A stretch of DNA of 64,000 nt, taken from NCBI RefSeq assembly GCF_018687715.1, contig NC_056765.1:2046001-2110000 (forward strand), given 5' to 3'. The notes under the pieces are model-generated. The model ran no database searches, was not told the origin of the DNA, and saw nothing but the letters and a program-made list of their open reading frames with translations. Positions 23,123 to 35,145 of this stretch are shown piece by piece (position 1 is the first letter of the stretch; the number at the start of each line of letters is the position of its first letter). The stretch is from Carya illinoinensis. Lineage: Eukaryota > Streptophyta > Magnoliopsida > Fagales > Juglandaceae. The position numbers and the translations under genes were made by a program.

Positions 23123-23968
23123 ACCATAGGGATGCTAATTGGAGAAGATGCCATTGCTACTGGGGTCGATGTAAATTCTGTGAACACGAGTGGATTCACA
23201 CCCAAAGATGTCCTAGAATTAATGCTTCAAAGCGGAGACGAATCCTCTTTATATGATGTGGTTGAAATGTTTCACCATACTGGAGCACTGAAATCTGGGG
23301 AAATGATCACAACAAATTATCACGAAACCCTTACAGCCTGTCATCGAAATGATCAAGCAAACGATCTGCACCCTGATGCAAATCCATCATCAGGGACAGT
23401 TCCTTCTTTTTCTTCTGGCCTTTCAAATATCTGGAAGGAACTGACAAAAGAAATAGAAGAATCATCAATGGAAAGCCAAAATGCGCTGATGGTTGTGGCT
23501 GTACTCATAGCAACATTAACATACCAAGCAATGCTTAGCCCTCCGAGTGGTATTTTGTCAGCAGAGAGCAAAAGGCCTAGATTCGGTTTACTTTTTACCA
23601 GGAGATCATATGCAGCGCCTGGAGAGGCTGCCATGGCTAATGATCCTGAAGTTTTTGCCCTTTTCACTGTTTTTAACGGCATAGGATTCATTGCATCCAT
23701 TGGCATGATATCACTCCTCACCAATGGATTTCCTCTGAGGGCAGGCTTGCGGCTTGCCATTCTTTCAATGACTGCTACTTTTGTTATCGGAGCTTTCTAT
23801 GTTGCCCCTATGAATGATGGAACTGTGTATGTCGTGGTTGAGTTAATGGAAGTGGTTGTCCTTGTGGAGTTTGCTCCGTTCATGCTCTGGTTGCTGAGGA
23901 AATGGGGTGTTCTTCCTATCAAAACATCAAGATCATGTTCCTCTACAATTAATCGATCAGTAGTTTGA
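23123..23968 (+). pseudogene. Headless copy of the ankyrin gene last exon (PGG domain)
   Basis: This exon is the duplicate of 29941-30705. It encodes MLIGEDAIATGVDVN, a linker, and a PGG domain with four hydrophobic spans (ALMVVAVLIATLTYQAML; LFTVFNGIGFIASIGMISLL; LRLAILSMTATFVIGAFYVA; a last span ending FAPFMLWLLRKWG). The frame is open to a TGA at 23966-23968, about 26 residues longer than the copy linked to the ankyrin exon. No ankyrin-encoding exon exists in the 18-23 kb before it. It is therefore probably not a working gene, although the frame is intact and a short membrane protein from an internal ATG (23132) is possible. Confidence 0.75.
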
Positions 23969-24299
23969 TTGTAATATTGTCACTTTTCCTTCGTTTGTTT
24001 TGTGTTTAATGTTAACTATGCAGTAAGTGTGCTTCTACAGGACATAAGATCTCGTGCATGTCTTACAAGAATGCAGATCACCTAAAGTTTATTGGGAATT
24101 AAGATGTTGAATATGTATAAGGTGCTTGTCACTAACTGTGTTGGGATTCTTGAAAAAGAAGTGTTATTGTCACAAATAGATCTCATTAAAATAAATTCAC
24201 AAATTGATGATACGTTAGATCTACTTTACAATAAAAATAACTTTACAATATAACATATGTACGTATCACATCAAGTAACGTACATCAGTTTGTAGCTGA

Positions 24300-26068
24300 C
24301 AAGTACTTTTTGGATGCATAAAAAATGAATATGCATCCAAAATTGTTTCTCTAGTTTATTCCATTTGGGATTGTGAATGTGCAAAATAATTTTTTTGTTA
24401 ACATTTACAAAAATTGTCAGACTAGAGATGTTAGTTTTATAGATTGTTGGATTCAATTGATGAAAATGAATGTTAAAGGCTATTGGAGATTATGAAAATA
24501 AAAAATAAAATATAATTGAAAAATAAAAAAATATAAATAATAAATAATAATATTTTATTATTATAGAGAATGTAATAACTAATCTAATGTAGACTTTAAA
24601 TTTTAAATGATTAGTTAAGAGTAAAAACTTTACATATTAATCAAATTTTAAAAATTGTGATAGCTAATTCAATGCCAATAGCCAATTAGTCTAATCGGAC
24701 CAGATAACCTTGTTTGGATATCTAAGATTACTTTACTATCTAAACGTAAACTAGAGAAAGAGAGAAAGGGAAGCAATAGAGGGAGGGACGTGGGCATGGT
24801 AGTTTAAAATTAAAAATAAAAAACATATTTACTATTATTTTTTTATATCGATCTATTAAAAATTATTTTTTTAATTATCAAAAACAAATTAAATTAATGA
24901 GCAGTGATTTGCAACAGACAAATGCAGTTTTAACCCAAAAGTCATAGCCATACTCTAATCTGGTTTGCTTTGGAATTTGGTTCCAGTTTTGTTAGTTTAA
25001 AGTTCAAACCAACTCTAGACTAGGGGCTGTTGGTCTTATTACAGTTGTGGCAGGTGGCAGATAAATGATTTTATATAAAATATAATAAATAATTTAATTA
25101 TTTTAAATTTTAAAATAAAATTAATATTATAATAATGAGAGTGGAGTTTTTTTCAAAAGGCCAAACCCGGTCAAGCAGATGATACCATTCCAGCATACGG
25201 GCCTGTTGCAGATTCTCCAATTTATGTGTCCAGCCCAAATAACCCAAATCCTTATTTTTTATTATACAATCTTTTAATATTAATTAAATTGATCTATCAA
25301 TTAATAAACTGGTCATTACGTTGATGTGATATGTCAAATGACATGCCACGTGTTAAAAAAACTCAAATATGTTTAATAGCTTCAACATATGTTATCAAAT
25401 TAAAGAAAAATTATATTTATAAAAGTGATTGTATAAGTATCGTGCAATCATTTCGAAAATAGCTAATAAATATGAGATATGCATGAAAAAAAATTAATTT
25501 TTTAATAATCGGTCATACTTTTTTGCAAAGCAACTATACGGAACTTACAGACTCCAAAACTGTATATAGTATTACTCAAAATTAAAACAAAGGTAACCAA
25601 TAAATAAAAAACTTCATTAATCTTACAAAAAAAAAAAAACCATATAACATTTAAAATAAAGACAAAAATTGCATGCTGTAATGTCCATTAATTTCTTACT
25701 AAGTGGGTTATAACGTAAATTCTCTAATATTAGAAGAGAAATAATATTTGCAGTCGTGGTTGTGCAAAAGCCGTACAATCTTTTTGAAAAAAGTAAATTA
25801 ATACAGGATTCACATGAAAAAAAATAACTTTTTAATCGTGAATCCTACTCTTTATCAAAATGATTACATAATATTTACACACTCTATAACTGTATGTAAC
25901 GTTACATTGAAAGAATAACGCCAAACACCATCCATTATCATCACATCTTAGTTTCCCATATGAAAATTTGAATTTTTAATTGCAACCGGGCTGAGAAACC
26001 CCACGCAACCGGGCACTCCTTTTGATGAATTACTGTCAGCAACGCTCTCTTTCAAACCAAAGGAAAAT
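24300..26068. other. Intergenic with two MITE-like copies
   Basis: AT-rich sequence without genes. Two members of the dispersed MITE family lie at about 25395-25580 and 25735-25910 (each with a CATGAAAAAAAAT core and ACTGTATRTARYRTTAC end). The rest holds nothing recognisable. Confidence 0.5.
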
Positions 26069-26292
26069 GCTATTTTGCTGCCCGGCGGTACCGCTCAACT
26101 GTACCGCTAGGGGAAAAAAAAAATTTTTTTTTTTATTTAGTGATTAAGAAAGTGATTTTAAGTGTATTGATAAATATATTTTTTTTACTTAATGATTAAG
26201 AAAGTGATTAAAAAATTATGAAAAAAAAATTAAAAAAAAAAATTTTACACTGGGCGGTAAGCCTAGCGGTGAGGGTGGGGCAGCAGAGTAGC
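26069..26292. mobile_element. Small MITE with GCTGCCC ends
   Basis: The left end GCTATTTTGCTGCCCGGCGG and the right end, inverted (GCTACTCTGCTGCCCC), form imperfect terminal repeats. The core holds ATTTAGTGATTAAGAAAGTG twice. Related sequences lie at about 27567-27768 and 47180-47385, each with GCTAGTTTG-type ends and an inner GGCGGCA. The family is unassigned. Confidence 0.55.
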
Positions 26293-26885
26293 CCCACCCC
26301 AAATCAAATACAACAAAGAAATTGAATTTTCCTAGAAAGTGCAGATAAAGACTATTCATTCAGAAATTCAACAAATACTCCTTTTAGATCTCTTTCTCTC
26401 CAACCAAAATTGAATTTTCCTAGAAAAAGAGGATTCAGAAAAGGGACAGGAGTAAAAAAATGAGAAGAAATTTCAACATCAGCTCTCATCATCTAATTCT
26501 GACAGCTTTTTTTTCTTTCTTTTTTAACCGCGCGTTTCATTTCATTAGCCCAGGACCCATTTTCAAAATTAGAGGATGAGAGCAGATGTTGAAATTTTGC
26601 CGTGCTCCTGATCCACAACAGCTGGCTTATTGCAGGAGTACTCTTTAAGACAAGGGATATATACCTCTGTTGCGGGTGGTTTCCCAGTCCGGTTACATTT
26701 TCAAGCAAGATGAGATTTTAACATCTACCGGCTGTACGTTAAACTATCTATGCTTATAATTTCAGTATTAATGCGAGTTCTATCAGATCATCTCAATAAA
26801 CAGATCATCATCAACACCAAAAGCTTAGCTTCTTACCGTAAAACGTCTCTGCATTTCAGACGTACGTACGTACTAGCTAGCTCGA

Positions 26886-29800
26886 ATGGATGCAAGATTG
26901 TTTCAGGCGGTTTTTCACGACGACGTTGCTGCATTTCACACATTACTAGCAGAAGATCCGCTCTTACTTCATCGTGTTGCCCTCAACTCGATCGATAACC
27001 CTCTACACATATCATCGTTGGCTGGAAATACAGCAATCACAAAAGATATTGTTCTGCGAAAGCCAGAGTTTGCTGGGGAGCTAAATCAACAAGGGTTTAG
27101 CCCCGTGCACATCGCCTCCGCAAATGGGCATGTTGAGATAGTGAGAGAGCTTTTGAATATTAATGCTGGAGTTGATCATGTCTGTCTTTTGAAGGGAAAA
27201 GATGGCAAGCTTCCACTTCATTGTGCTGTGATCAAAGGTAGAGTTGATGTTGTGAGGTTGCTGGTTTTCGCTTGTAAAGAGTCTTTAGCACTGGTGACGG
27301 TTCATGGTGAAACGGCGCTTCATCTTGCAGTGAAGAATAACCAGTTGGAAGTTGTCAGGGTCTTGCTTGAAGAGATGAAGAGGCTGGACATGATGATGGA
27401 GGTCATTAACTGTACGGACAAGAAGGGGAACACAGTATTGCACTTGGCAACGTTGGGAAAACAACATGAGGTAATTTATAAGTTTAATTAGCAAGTCTTT
27501 GCGTACTAATGATCTACCAATCTCTCAATGATCTACTCTTCCATATAAACAAATTAACAAATGGAAAATGCTAGTTTGTCCCTTAATTCATTTTACCTTG
27601 TGAGTTGGACAGTTCATATATTTTAATTTTGTTTTTCTTTAACAGTTAAGGAAGTAATGACTACTAGTGTATTAATATATGTATATATTTTAAAATTTTT
27701 ATAGATGTTTAAAAAATATTTTTAAAAAATGCAATTTGCACTAGGCGGCACACGGCCGAGTAGAACGATCCTTAGAGCATTTCCAATGGTTTTTTTTATC
27801 ATATCCTTTAAAATACATCATAAAAATTTACTTTTACTATTTTACAGGCTAACTTTTACAATATACTATGTATCGGTTTATCTATTTTTTCTACATATCA
27901 TTTAAATATTATACTTTTTAATATTTTTTTATTCATTTCAAATATTTTCTCTAATTATCAATGATATCTTCATATCTTTTTATATTCGCACTATCTCCCT
28001 ATATATAATATCATATAATTATGTTCTATTTTAAATTAATCCAAATTTATAAGCTAAATCAACAGACATTTTGGTTTGCTATTGCATCCAAGAAAATAAT
28101 CTCTTTCATAAATACTTATGATCCAAATACATACTACAAACCTTCCTCCACCACTATGATCCAAATACATACTACATAATATTCATTCAAAAATACATTT
28201 ATTCACAAAATAAATACATAAAATTACTTTTTACTTTTTGGAAGGAAATAAAATTACTTGGGGCTGAAACGAAAATAAAATACATTCACATTCGCGTCGT
28301 TCACGAAAGGAATTTGGAACTGAAACAGAAATAAAATTATTTTTTAGTTTTTGGAGGGAAATAAAAAGTAGAAGGTAAGAGAAAGAAATGAATAAAATAT
28401 TTATACATTCATGAACAGTGTCCACCAAATATAGTGTGGTATTGTAGCAAATTGGATATTAGTAATGAAATACATAATCTATTGGATGGATATTTTGAGC
28501 TTTTTCCTTTAAATTTTACAAAAAGTTAGATTTTGCATAATTCATTGGGAGTGCTCTTAGCAAAGAGTTTTCATCTGAGGAAACGTAAAAGTCTCTACTC
28601 ATAGTTTACTAAGGTCCAGTCTAGTTTTACAGATGGTCTTAACCAATCTCATCTCAACATTTAAACACCATTTAAATATATATGCTTTTCAATTTCAAAT
28701 TTTTAACTTTTTCATCAAAGTATTATGTTCTATTCATTACAACTTTCCTGAATTTACTAGTAAAACGTAAAAAATAATTCAACCAAATCTCAAAACAAAA
28801 ATAATGTTATAATAATATTTTAACTTTATAATATTTTTATTCAACTTTTTCTCTCTCATTTTTTAAAATCTCATTAAAAATCTTAACTCAAACTATTTCA
28901 CTACTATTCACAAACTATTTCACTATTATTTACATATTTTTCATCTCATCTGTGTAATGAAACAAGGCTTGAGACTAGCTAGCTCTAGCTGCTTCAATTA
29001 AGTACTACCACCAGATAGGTGTCAAAGAAGTTTAACAGCAACATTTTAAGAGATCAGATAGAAAGAGATACCATGTTTTGTTTTCGTATATCAATGCTTT
29101 TTTTAAATCATCATATATATATATATAAGTATTAATATATATATATATAAGTATTAATATATATATATATAAGTATATACTCCTAATTACATTTTGAGGA
29201 TTAACGGGGAGTACTCACTCTTCCAATATTTTCCAATCCTGAACGCCATTAGATCATTTCCCCTTATCTTCATGAATCAACCTATGATGATCACTTATAT
29301 GACCTTTCAGATTGTGCAAACGGTTCTGAGTACTTTTGCAATCAGTTTTAGCTAGCTAGCTGTGCCAATAAGTAAAATATTAATGATAGTAATCCAATGC
29401 AATAAAGAGTTTTATGGGGATCGGTAGTAGATTGCTTGTAAAGAAAGGATAACCAAAGTACTACTCATGTTAATTAAAATATATCTGAAGTTAACTTGGT
29501 ACGTGGATTTCATATATATGTATTACTCTGCAAATAATTCATTAGCTAGCGTATCATTTCACCTGAATGCAGCTTGCTTATGCAAATTAAGAGAATAAGT
29601 AGTACTTCATACTCCAATGTAGTCTTGAACTCATTATATATAGTATTTGAAAGTCAATCTTTCAAAAACAATTGCTTCATGGCACAAACCCGGCCTACTA
29701 GGGTTTAATTTTATAAGTCAAAGAGAAATGATATTTGTAGTTTTAAGATATGCAAGCTCGCGCACTCCCTTTGAAAAAATTGAGTGGATTAATTTCGGAT

Positions 29801-30705
29801 CCACATAAAAAAATCATTTTTTTTATATTGAACTCTATTTTCTTTTTCCTAAAAAGAGTGCTTGACGCTTTGCACATTTGAAAATTATGTCTAGTATTAC
29901 TCTTAATGATCAAATGACAAATAATGCATATTATGGATAGACCATAGGGATGCTGATTGGAGAAGATGCCATTGCTACTGGGGTCGATGTAAATTTTGTG
30001 AACTCGAGTGGATTCACACCCAAAGATGTCCTAGAATTAATGCTTCAAAGCGGAGACGAATCCTCTAATTTGTATGATGTGGTTGAGATGTTTCACCATG
30101 CTGGAGCACTGAAATCTGGGGAAATGATCACAACAAATCATGAAACCCTTATAGCTTGTCATCGAAATGATCAAGCAAAAGTTCAGCACCTTGATGCAAA
30201 TCCATCATCAGAGACAGTACCTTCTTCTTCTTCTCGTCTATCAAATATCTGGAAGGAACTGACAAAAGAAATAGAAGAATCATCAATGGAAAGCCAAAAT
30301 GCGCTGATGGTTGTGGCTGTACTCATAGCAACATTAACATACCAAGCAATGCTTACCCCTCCGAGTGGTACTTTGTCACCAGAGAGCAGAAAGCCTGCAT
30401 TCGGTTCACATTTTACAAGGATATATGTAGCGCCTGGAGAGGCTGTCATGGCTAATGATCCTGAAGTTTTTGCCCTTTTCACTGTTTTTAACGGCATAGG
30501 ATTTATTGCATCCATTGACATGATATCACTCCTCACCCAAGGATTTCCTCTTAGGGCAGGCTTGCGGTTTGCTATTCTGTCAATGACTGCTACTTTTGTT
30601 ATCGGAGTTTTCTATGTTGCTCCTACGAATGATGGAACTGTGTATGCCGTGGTTGGGGTAATGGGAGTGGGTGTCCTTGTGGAGTTTGCTCGGTTCATGC
30701 TCTAG
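26886..30705 (+). CDS. Ankyrin-repeat/PGG membrane protein (BDA1/ACD6-like), truncated C-terminus
   Basis: Proposed CDS join(26886..27470, 29941..30705), 449 residues. Exon 1 starts MDARLFQAVFHDDVAAFHTL and carries about five ankyrin repeats (DNPLHISSLAG; GFSPVHIASANGHVEIVREL; GKLPLHCAVIKGRVDVVRLL; GETALHLAVKNNQLEVVRVL; GNTVLHLATLGKQHE). It ends in phase 0 at CATGAG before GTAATT. Exon 2 begins at 29941 after GGATAG and continues as TIGMLIGEDAIATG, then the PGG domain with hydrophobic spans. Proteins of this family sit in membranes and act in plant immunity or cell death; that role is family knowledge. The 2.47-kb intron holds at least two MITEs. The last codons are lost: TAG at 30703-30705 replaces the TGG of copy A, removing about 26 residues including the end of the last hydrophobic span. 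It may be a weakened allele or a pseudogene. Confidence 0.8.
27775..28556. mobile_element. Tourist-like MITE in the ankyrin gene intron
   Basis: The ends are GAGCATTTCCAATGG and the inverted GAGCACTCCCAATGAATT, flanked by TTA (27772-27774, 28557-28559). Only its right part is present in copy A (to about 21784), which sets the direction of the duplication. Confidence 0.7.
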
Positions 30706-31140
30706 TTGCTGAGGAAATCGGGTGTTCTTCCTATCAAAACATTAAGATCATGTTCCTCTACGAGTAATCGATCAGGGGTTTGATTGTAATATTGTCACTT
30801 TTCCTTCGTTTGTTTTGTGTTTAATGGTAACTATGCACTAAGTGTGCTTCTACACGACATAAGATCTCATGCATGTCTTACAAGAATGCAAATCACCTAA
30901 AGTTTCTTGGGAATTAAGATGTTGAATATGTATAAGATGCTTGTCACTAACTGTGTTGGGATTTTTGTAATGCCAAGTTTTACTTGGTGTTTTTATGAAA
31001 AAGAAGTGTTACCGTCACAAATAGATCTTATTAAAATAAATTCACAAATTAATGATACGTTAGATCTTTTTTATAATAAAAATAACTTTATAATATAACA
31101 TATGTACGTATCACATTAAGTAACGCTAGTTTGTAACTGA
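28150..31140 (+). repeat. Duplicated block, copy B
   Basis: Partner of 21350-24260. It differs by an insertion of three ATATATATATATAAGTATTA units (29113-29176), small indels and the nonsense codon in the PGG exon. Similarity ends near 31135. Confidence 0.85.
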
Positions 31141-32445
31141 CTAAAATATTTCTCTCTTTTTTTTTTTTTTTTTTTGAAAAACAAAAAGGAAGAAAACTAT
31201 CATGAAAATCGAAGTACTACCAAGGAAACTCTCTAGTCCGGGGATAGCGAAAGCTGTCTCTAAGTGATCAAAAGCTAGCAAAAGGATGATACATCTTGAT
31301 CACCATTAATAATGGACAACGATATTTTTAAGTTTGGGATGACCCATACACGCATGCATGCCTGCCCCGGCCTCCAGCTATCTACTTCCTCCCCTTAACT
31401 TTTTCTTTTCTGTTTCCATCTTTCCTTCGTAATTCATTTTTATCAAAATATATTGCAACAGCTTGCATTTCTTTCCTTCATTTTCAGGAAAATGACAAGA
31501 GAAACGTGTTATATATAGCTGATATTTTAGCACTTGGGATGGATCCATTATGGGAAAACGTTACAAAAGATGTTACAGTTATAAAGAAATTTTGTAAAAA
31601 TAAATTTATAAATTGACGTAATTTTTTATGATACGTTAAATATATTTTATAATAAAAATAATTTTATAATTTAATATATCATATTAAATTACACTATTTT
31701 ATAAATTTATTATCGTAAAACCTTTTTATAATTAAAACATTTCTTTTGTATGAGCAATCAATGGCTTCCTCCCTTTAACTAGGTTAGCATAAGATCCTAC
31801 TTCTTATTACCGGCTTTCACCAACCTCGTGCTCTATTAAAAATTTGGCACTTTTTTTAATAAGATCTTGAGTTTAGTGAAAAGAAGTCTACGCACTTGCT
31901 TGGATATCGTTATTGAAGTCTACATGTAGACTGTAGCTAAATCTCCATAAAACCAAAACATGACCAAGTTGATAGAATGATTGGGTGTCAACATACAATG
32001 TCATAATCGGCATTGAACAAAGCAAGCCCCGAGTTTGTGGCAAAAACAGTTGCCCATGATTGCACATGTTCCTTGTCTCCCCTTTAAACAGTCAGTACAA
32101 CTGTCAGATAGAATCAACTGTCATTCCTATAAAAATAAAAATTCACAGCAAAATGCTATTACCCATACTTACTTGACTCACCTTCCCTCCACTAAAGAGT
32201 AAGCTTACATTTAGGCCTAAGGTGGAAGTTAAAAATTAAATAAAATATTATAATAATATTATTTTTATTATTATTTTAAAATTTTAAAAAATTAAATTAC
32301 TTATTATATTTAATATGAAAATTTATTAAAATTATAATGATAAGATGAGATGAGATGAATTGAAATGATTTTGATATCCAAACTGAGCCTAATATGACCA
32401 ATTAAGCCTACCCACGTTGCCTTACCCTTACCCAATTTGGCTTTA
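31141..32445. other. Intergenic with MITE-like and poly(T) sequence
   Basis: A poly(T) tract (about 31150-31168) followed by non-coding sequence may be a truncated retroelement tail in minus orientation. A member of an AT-rich family is at about 31555-31745 (AAATTTATAAATTGACGTAATTTT, then GATACGTTAAAT). The same family occurs at about 34640-34790 and 47490-47620, and in the 3' flanks of both PGG copies. No gene is supported. Confidence 0.45.
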
Positions 32446-32462
32446 TACTCACCGCCTATTTC

Positions 32463-34613
32463 TTTTTTTTTTTTTTTTTTCAAACAAGCAGCATGTTATA
32501 AATAAGGCATAAAAGGAAAGCTGTTCAGCAGCAGTAGCAGTAGTAGTTATATACAAGAAACAGGGGGATCTTTCCCACTATGAAAACTAAGTAAAGATGG
32601 TGGAATAGAGATAAGGGGTATGCTTCCTAATGATTTCTCTTCCTCACCAAAAGTTCTCTTAGTGTTTATCTCGCTCAAGAAAGTTGATTCCCCAGATCCC
32701 TCCTGAGTAAAACCTGTCTTTACTGATTGTTCAACAGAAGATCCCAAATGGAGGGTGTTTATGTCTAGGGCTTGGTTTACCGAAATGTTCTGAAGGTCAA
32801 TAGCTGATGGAAGGGTTCGGTTATGAGGCTGGCTATCGTCATTTGGGTTGTTGCTATTTGGCTTGGGCTTTATGGCGAATACTGACCTCCCAGACGGGCT
32901 GACTAGTAGTGACAGAGAATGGCTAGTTAGGCTAGAATCTGTTGGGCTTTTAAGATTTTCGAACTGAGCTAAGATCTGATGAAACAAATTCATTTCCTTG
33001 GGCTTTGACTGCTCCGACGGTGCTACACTGTTTTTTGAGTTGATGTGGATTAAAGAGGATGGGCTGCTGATTAATGAGGGAGGCGCTTGCTGAGCCATCG
33101 GATCTTCTTGGGCAATATGGACAGTTGTGATTTCCTTGGCATTTGGGAATTTTAAGCCAGATTTTGACTGTATCAGAAGCTCTGTGTTTCCTTCAGTGAT
33201 TGATTCTGACAAAGTTGTCCCCTGGGCTGCTTGGTGTACACGTGTCTCCGTGAAAATATCTCCAAGTCCTACGCTCATGTAGTTTCTGCTTCCTGCTACA
33301 GTACCTGCTACAGTACCTTCTTCTTGCCCATTGCTGAAATCCACTGCAGTGCATTGCCTCTGATTGTATGTTGGAATCATCATCCATGCATTACTGAATG
33401 TTTTCATGCTCTCGGTTTCTGTTTGTAACATTTTTTCTTTTCCTTTGCTTGATCTCGGAGGGAAGAATTGCCTGGTTTCATTGACATCCAAGTGGTTATC
33501 AACATATAGCGTGTCTGAGTCTCTTTGTTCCGCAGGGTTGTATTCTTCAGCTTGTACATTCCTCCTGGCATTTTGGCTTTCAGCTCGCATCCACGGTCCA
33601 AAGTTGGAAACTGCAGTTTGAGTTTGGAGGATAGGGCATGCTTGTTGGATATGTCCTAGGCGTCCACAGCAGTAGCAAAAGTCTGATAATCTTTCGTATT
33701 TGAAGCTTACCCAAGTTGCTGGCCTGCGTGTTCGGATTAGTGGAAAGCCTTCAAGCAGTGGATTCTCCACATTGATTTCTACTTGCACTCTCATAAATCT
33801 TCTGAAGAAAATTCTTGGACTGGTTGTTTTCTCTACTTGTATGAATTTCCCAAGTTTTGTAGCTATTTTCCCAGCATTTTGGATGGTCATGAACTCTAAG
33901 GGAAGTCCATGTATTTGCACCCAGAACACGGATCTCTTCAGGTTTATTTCATTCAAACTCAAACCCGGTGGCCAGTCACGTATCAACATGTGGAAACCTT
34001 TTATATTCCATGGCCTTTGTTCTAGCACCCTGATCCTTTCTTGCTCTGTTGCGAACGTGAATAGGAAAGTATTGACGTCGAGATCTTCTATAGTAATCGC
34101 TGGTGCAAAGCTCCATGCTGACTTGATAGTAGCATGCAGTGCATGCTTGTTGAGTGGTCTGGACGAAATAATACGACCTATCAAAACTAGGGCAGAGAGT
34201 TGAAGTGCAAGGTCGTTTTCTGGTTCTAGGTCCAAATCTTGCCAAATGCTTCCGAAAGTTTGGGGTGCCTTTTCAGCGTTGTTTGGAGTTTGATGCTCTT
34301 GGTTGCTGAAGAGATTCTTTTTGGACATTTTTGAGATATTCTGGAGATGAAACGCTGGAAGATGGATGAAAGGTAATGGTGGTGAATAAATGGGGATAGT
34401 TAAGACGGGTATAAAGGAAAAAAAGATTTTTTTTGAAAAACTGGTTAAAGATGGATGAAAGATTTCTTTGAAAAACCGGTTATGGAAACTATGATCTGGT
34501 TGGGCATAACGGAAACAACTTAGTTAGGACGGGTTTAACTCACTAGGGAGGTGGGGAGAACTCATCTTGGAGGGAGATAGTTATCCACTTTTGCAACCAA
34601 AAAAAAAAAAAAT
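32463..34613 (-). mobile_element. ORF1-only LINE-type retroelement (HAL1-like), complete with target duplication
   Basis: A poly(A) tail in minus orientation appears as 18 T at 32463-32480. The element is flanked by a perfect 17-bp duplication TACTCACCGCCTATTTC (32446-32462 and 34614-34630). Between them is a 5' leader of about 285 bp, one intact ORF1 of 593 codons, and a 3' region of under 90 bp. There is no endonuclease or reverse-transcriptase ORF2. The insertion signature is that of target-primed reverse transcription, so it must have moved with enzyme supplied by another LINE. It compares in structure to mammalian half-L1 (HAL1) elements. The perfect duplication and open frame suggest a recent insertion. 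Confidence 0.88.
32547..34328 (-). CDS. LINE ORF1-type protein (DUF4283 plus CCHC zinc knuckle)
   Basis: 593 residues without interruption, starting MSKKNLFSNQ. A DUF4283 domain spans roughly residues 40-185 (ALVLIGRIISSRPLNKHAL; FTFATEQERIRVLEQRPWNI; VFWVQIHGLPLEFMT). A CCHC zinc knuckle C-x2-C-x4-H-x4-C lies at residues 218-231 (CYCCGRLGHIQQAC). The remaining 360 residues are low in recognisable structure and rich in Ser, Pro and Asn. In plant L1-type LINEs this protein is the nucleic-acid-binding ORF1 product that packages element RNA. The stop at 32547-32549 is followed within 90 bp by the poly(A) tail, so this was the only protein of the element. Confidence 0.87.
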   Translation of the reverse strand: MSKKNLFSNQEHQTPNNAEKAPQTFGSIWQDLDLEPENDLALQLSALVLIGRIISSRPLNKHALHATIKSAWSFAPAITIEDLDVNTFLFTFATEQERIRVLEQRPWNIKGFHMLIRDWPPGLSLNEINLKRSVFWVQIHGLPLEFMTIQNAGKIATKLGKFIQVEKTTSPRIFFRRFMRVQVEINVENPLLEGFPLIRTRRPATWVSFKYERLSDFCYCCGRLGHIQQACPILQTQTAVSNFGPWMRAESQNARRNVQAEEYNPAEQRDSDTLYVDNHLDVNETRQFFPPRSSKGKEKMLQTETESMKTFSNAWMMIPTYNQRQCTAVDFSNGQEEGTVAGTVAGSRNYMSVGLGDIFTETRVHQAAQGTTLSESITEGNTELLIQSKSGLKFPNAKEITTVHIAQEDPMAQQAPPSLISSPSSLIHINSKNSVAPSEQSKPKEMNLFHQILAQFENLKSPTDSSLTSHSLSLLVSPSGRSVFAIKPKPNSNNPNDDSQPHNRTLPSAIDLQNISVNQALDINTLHLGSSVEQSVKTGFTQEGSGESTFLSEINTKRTFGEEEKSLGSIPLISIPPSLLSFHSGKDPPVSCI

Positions 34614-34639
34614 TACTCACCGCCTATTTCATTCGAAGT

Positions 34640-34790
34640 GTTACGATGATAAAAAGATTTTAAAAATAAATAAATTTATAAATTAACGTAATTTTATATA
34701 ATACGTTAAATCTATTTTATAATTTAATATAACATGTAAATCATATCAGTTTGTAAATTTTATTAGATAAATTTGTAGGTAGGTAAAAGC
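34640..34790. repeat. AT-rich MITE-like family member
   Basis: Shares AAATTTATAAATTRACGTAATTTT, the ATACGTTAAATC core and a TTTATAATTTAATAT stretch with copies near 31555-31745 and 47490-47620. Not classified. Confidence 0.45.
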
Positions 34791-34930
34791 ATTTCACTCT
34801 TGTTTACAGATTGTGTCCAAGTTCTAGCCATTATTGCAACCTCTGCACTTATATTGGCAAAACTTAAAACGTCAGACAATATGAACGTGGATAAGAACAC
34901 GCATCGATCCACAACAAAAACAACTTAATT

Positions 34931-34934
<4 letters not shown>

Positions 34935-34993
<59 letters not shown>
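34935..34993. repeat. (GA)n microsatellite, 59 bp
   Basis: A pure GA run of about 29 units. Uninterrupted runs of this length are usually polymorphic. Confidence 0.95.
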
Positions 34994-34996
<3 letters not shown>

Positions 34997-35145
34997 TTGA
35001 TAGCCAGACTGTAAAGACGAAAGTCCCATCTGTACATACCCAACTAACTTCCAAAATCCAAAAGCCCAGACAGAGATCTAAAGAAAAACAAAGAGAGGTT
35101 CTTTCCAACTACATGATCATCAAGAGATGTGCATTATACATGAGA

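Larger units (their letters stand above)
21350..24260 (+). repeat. Duplicated block, copy A (intron plus last exon of the ankyrin gene)
   Basis: The block is collinear with 28150-31130 and similar over nearly its whole length: the tail of a MITE, intronic repeats, the PGG exon and the 3' flank ending ACATATGTACGTATCACAT. Copy A begins inside the MITE that is complete in copy B (27775-28556), so it is the derived partial copy. The upstream ankyrin exon was not included. Confidence 0.85.

Noticed and set aside
33700..34203. A 167-codon plus-strand frame
   Set aside because: Antisense shadow of the LINE ORF1.
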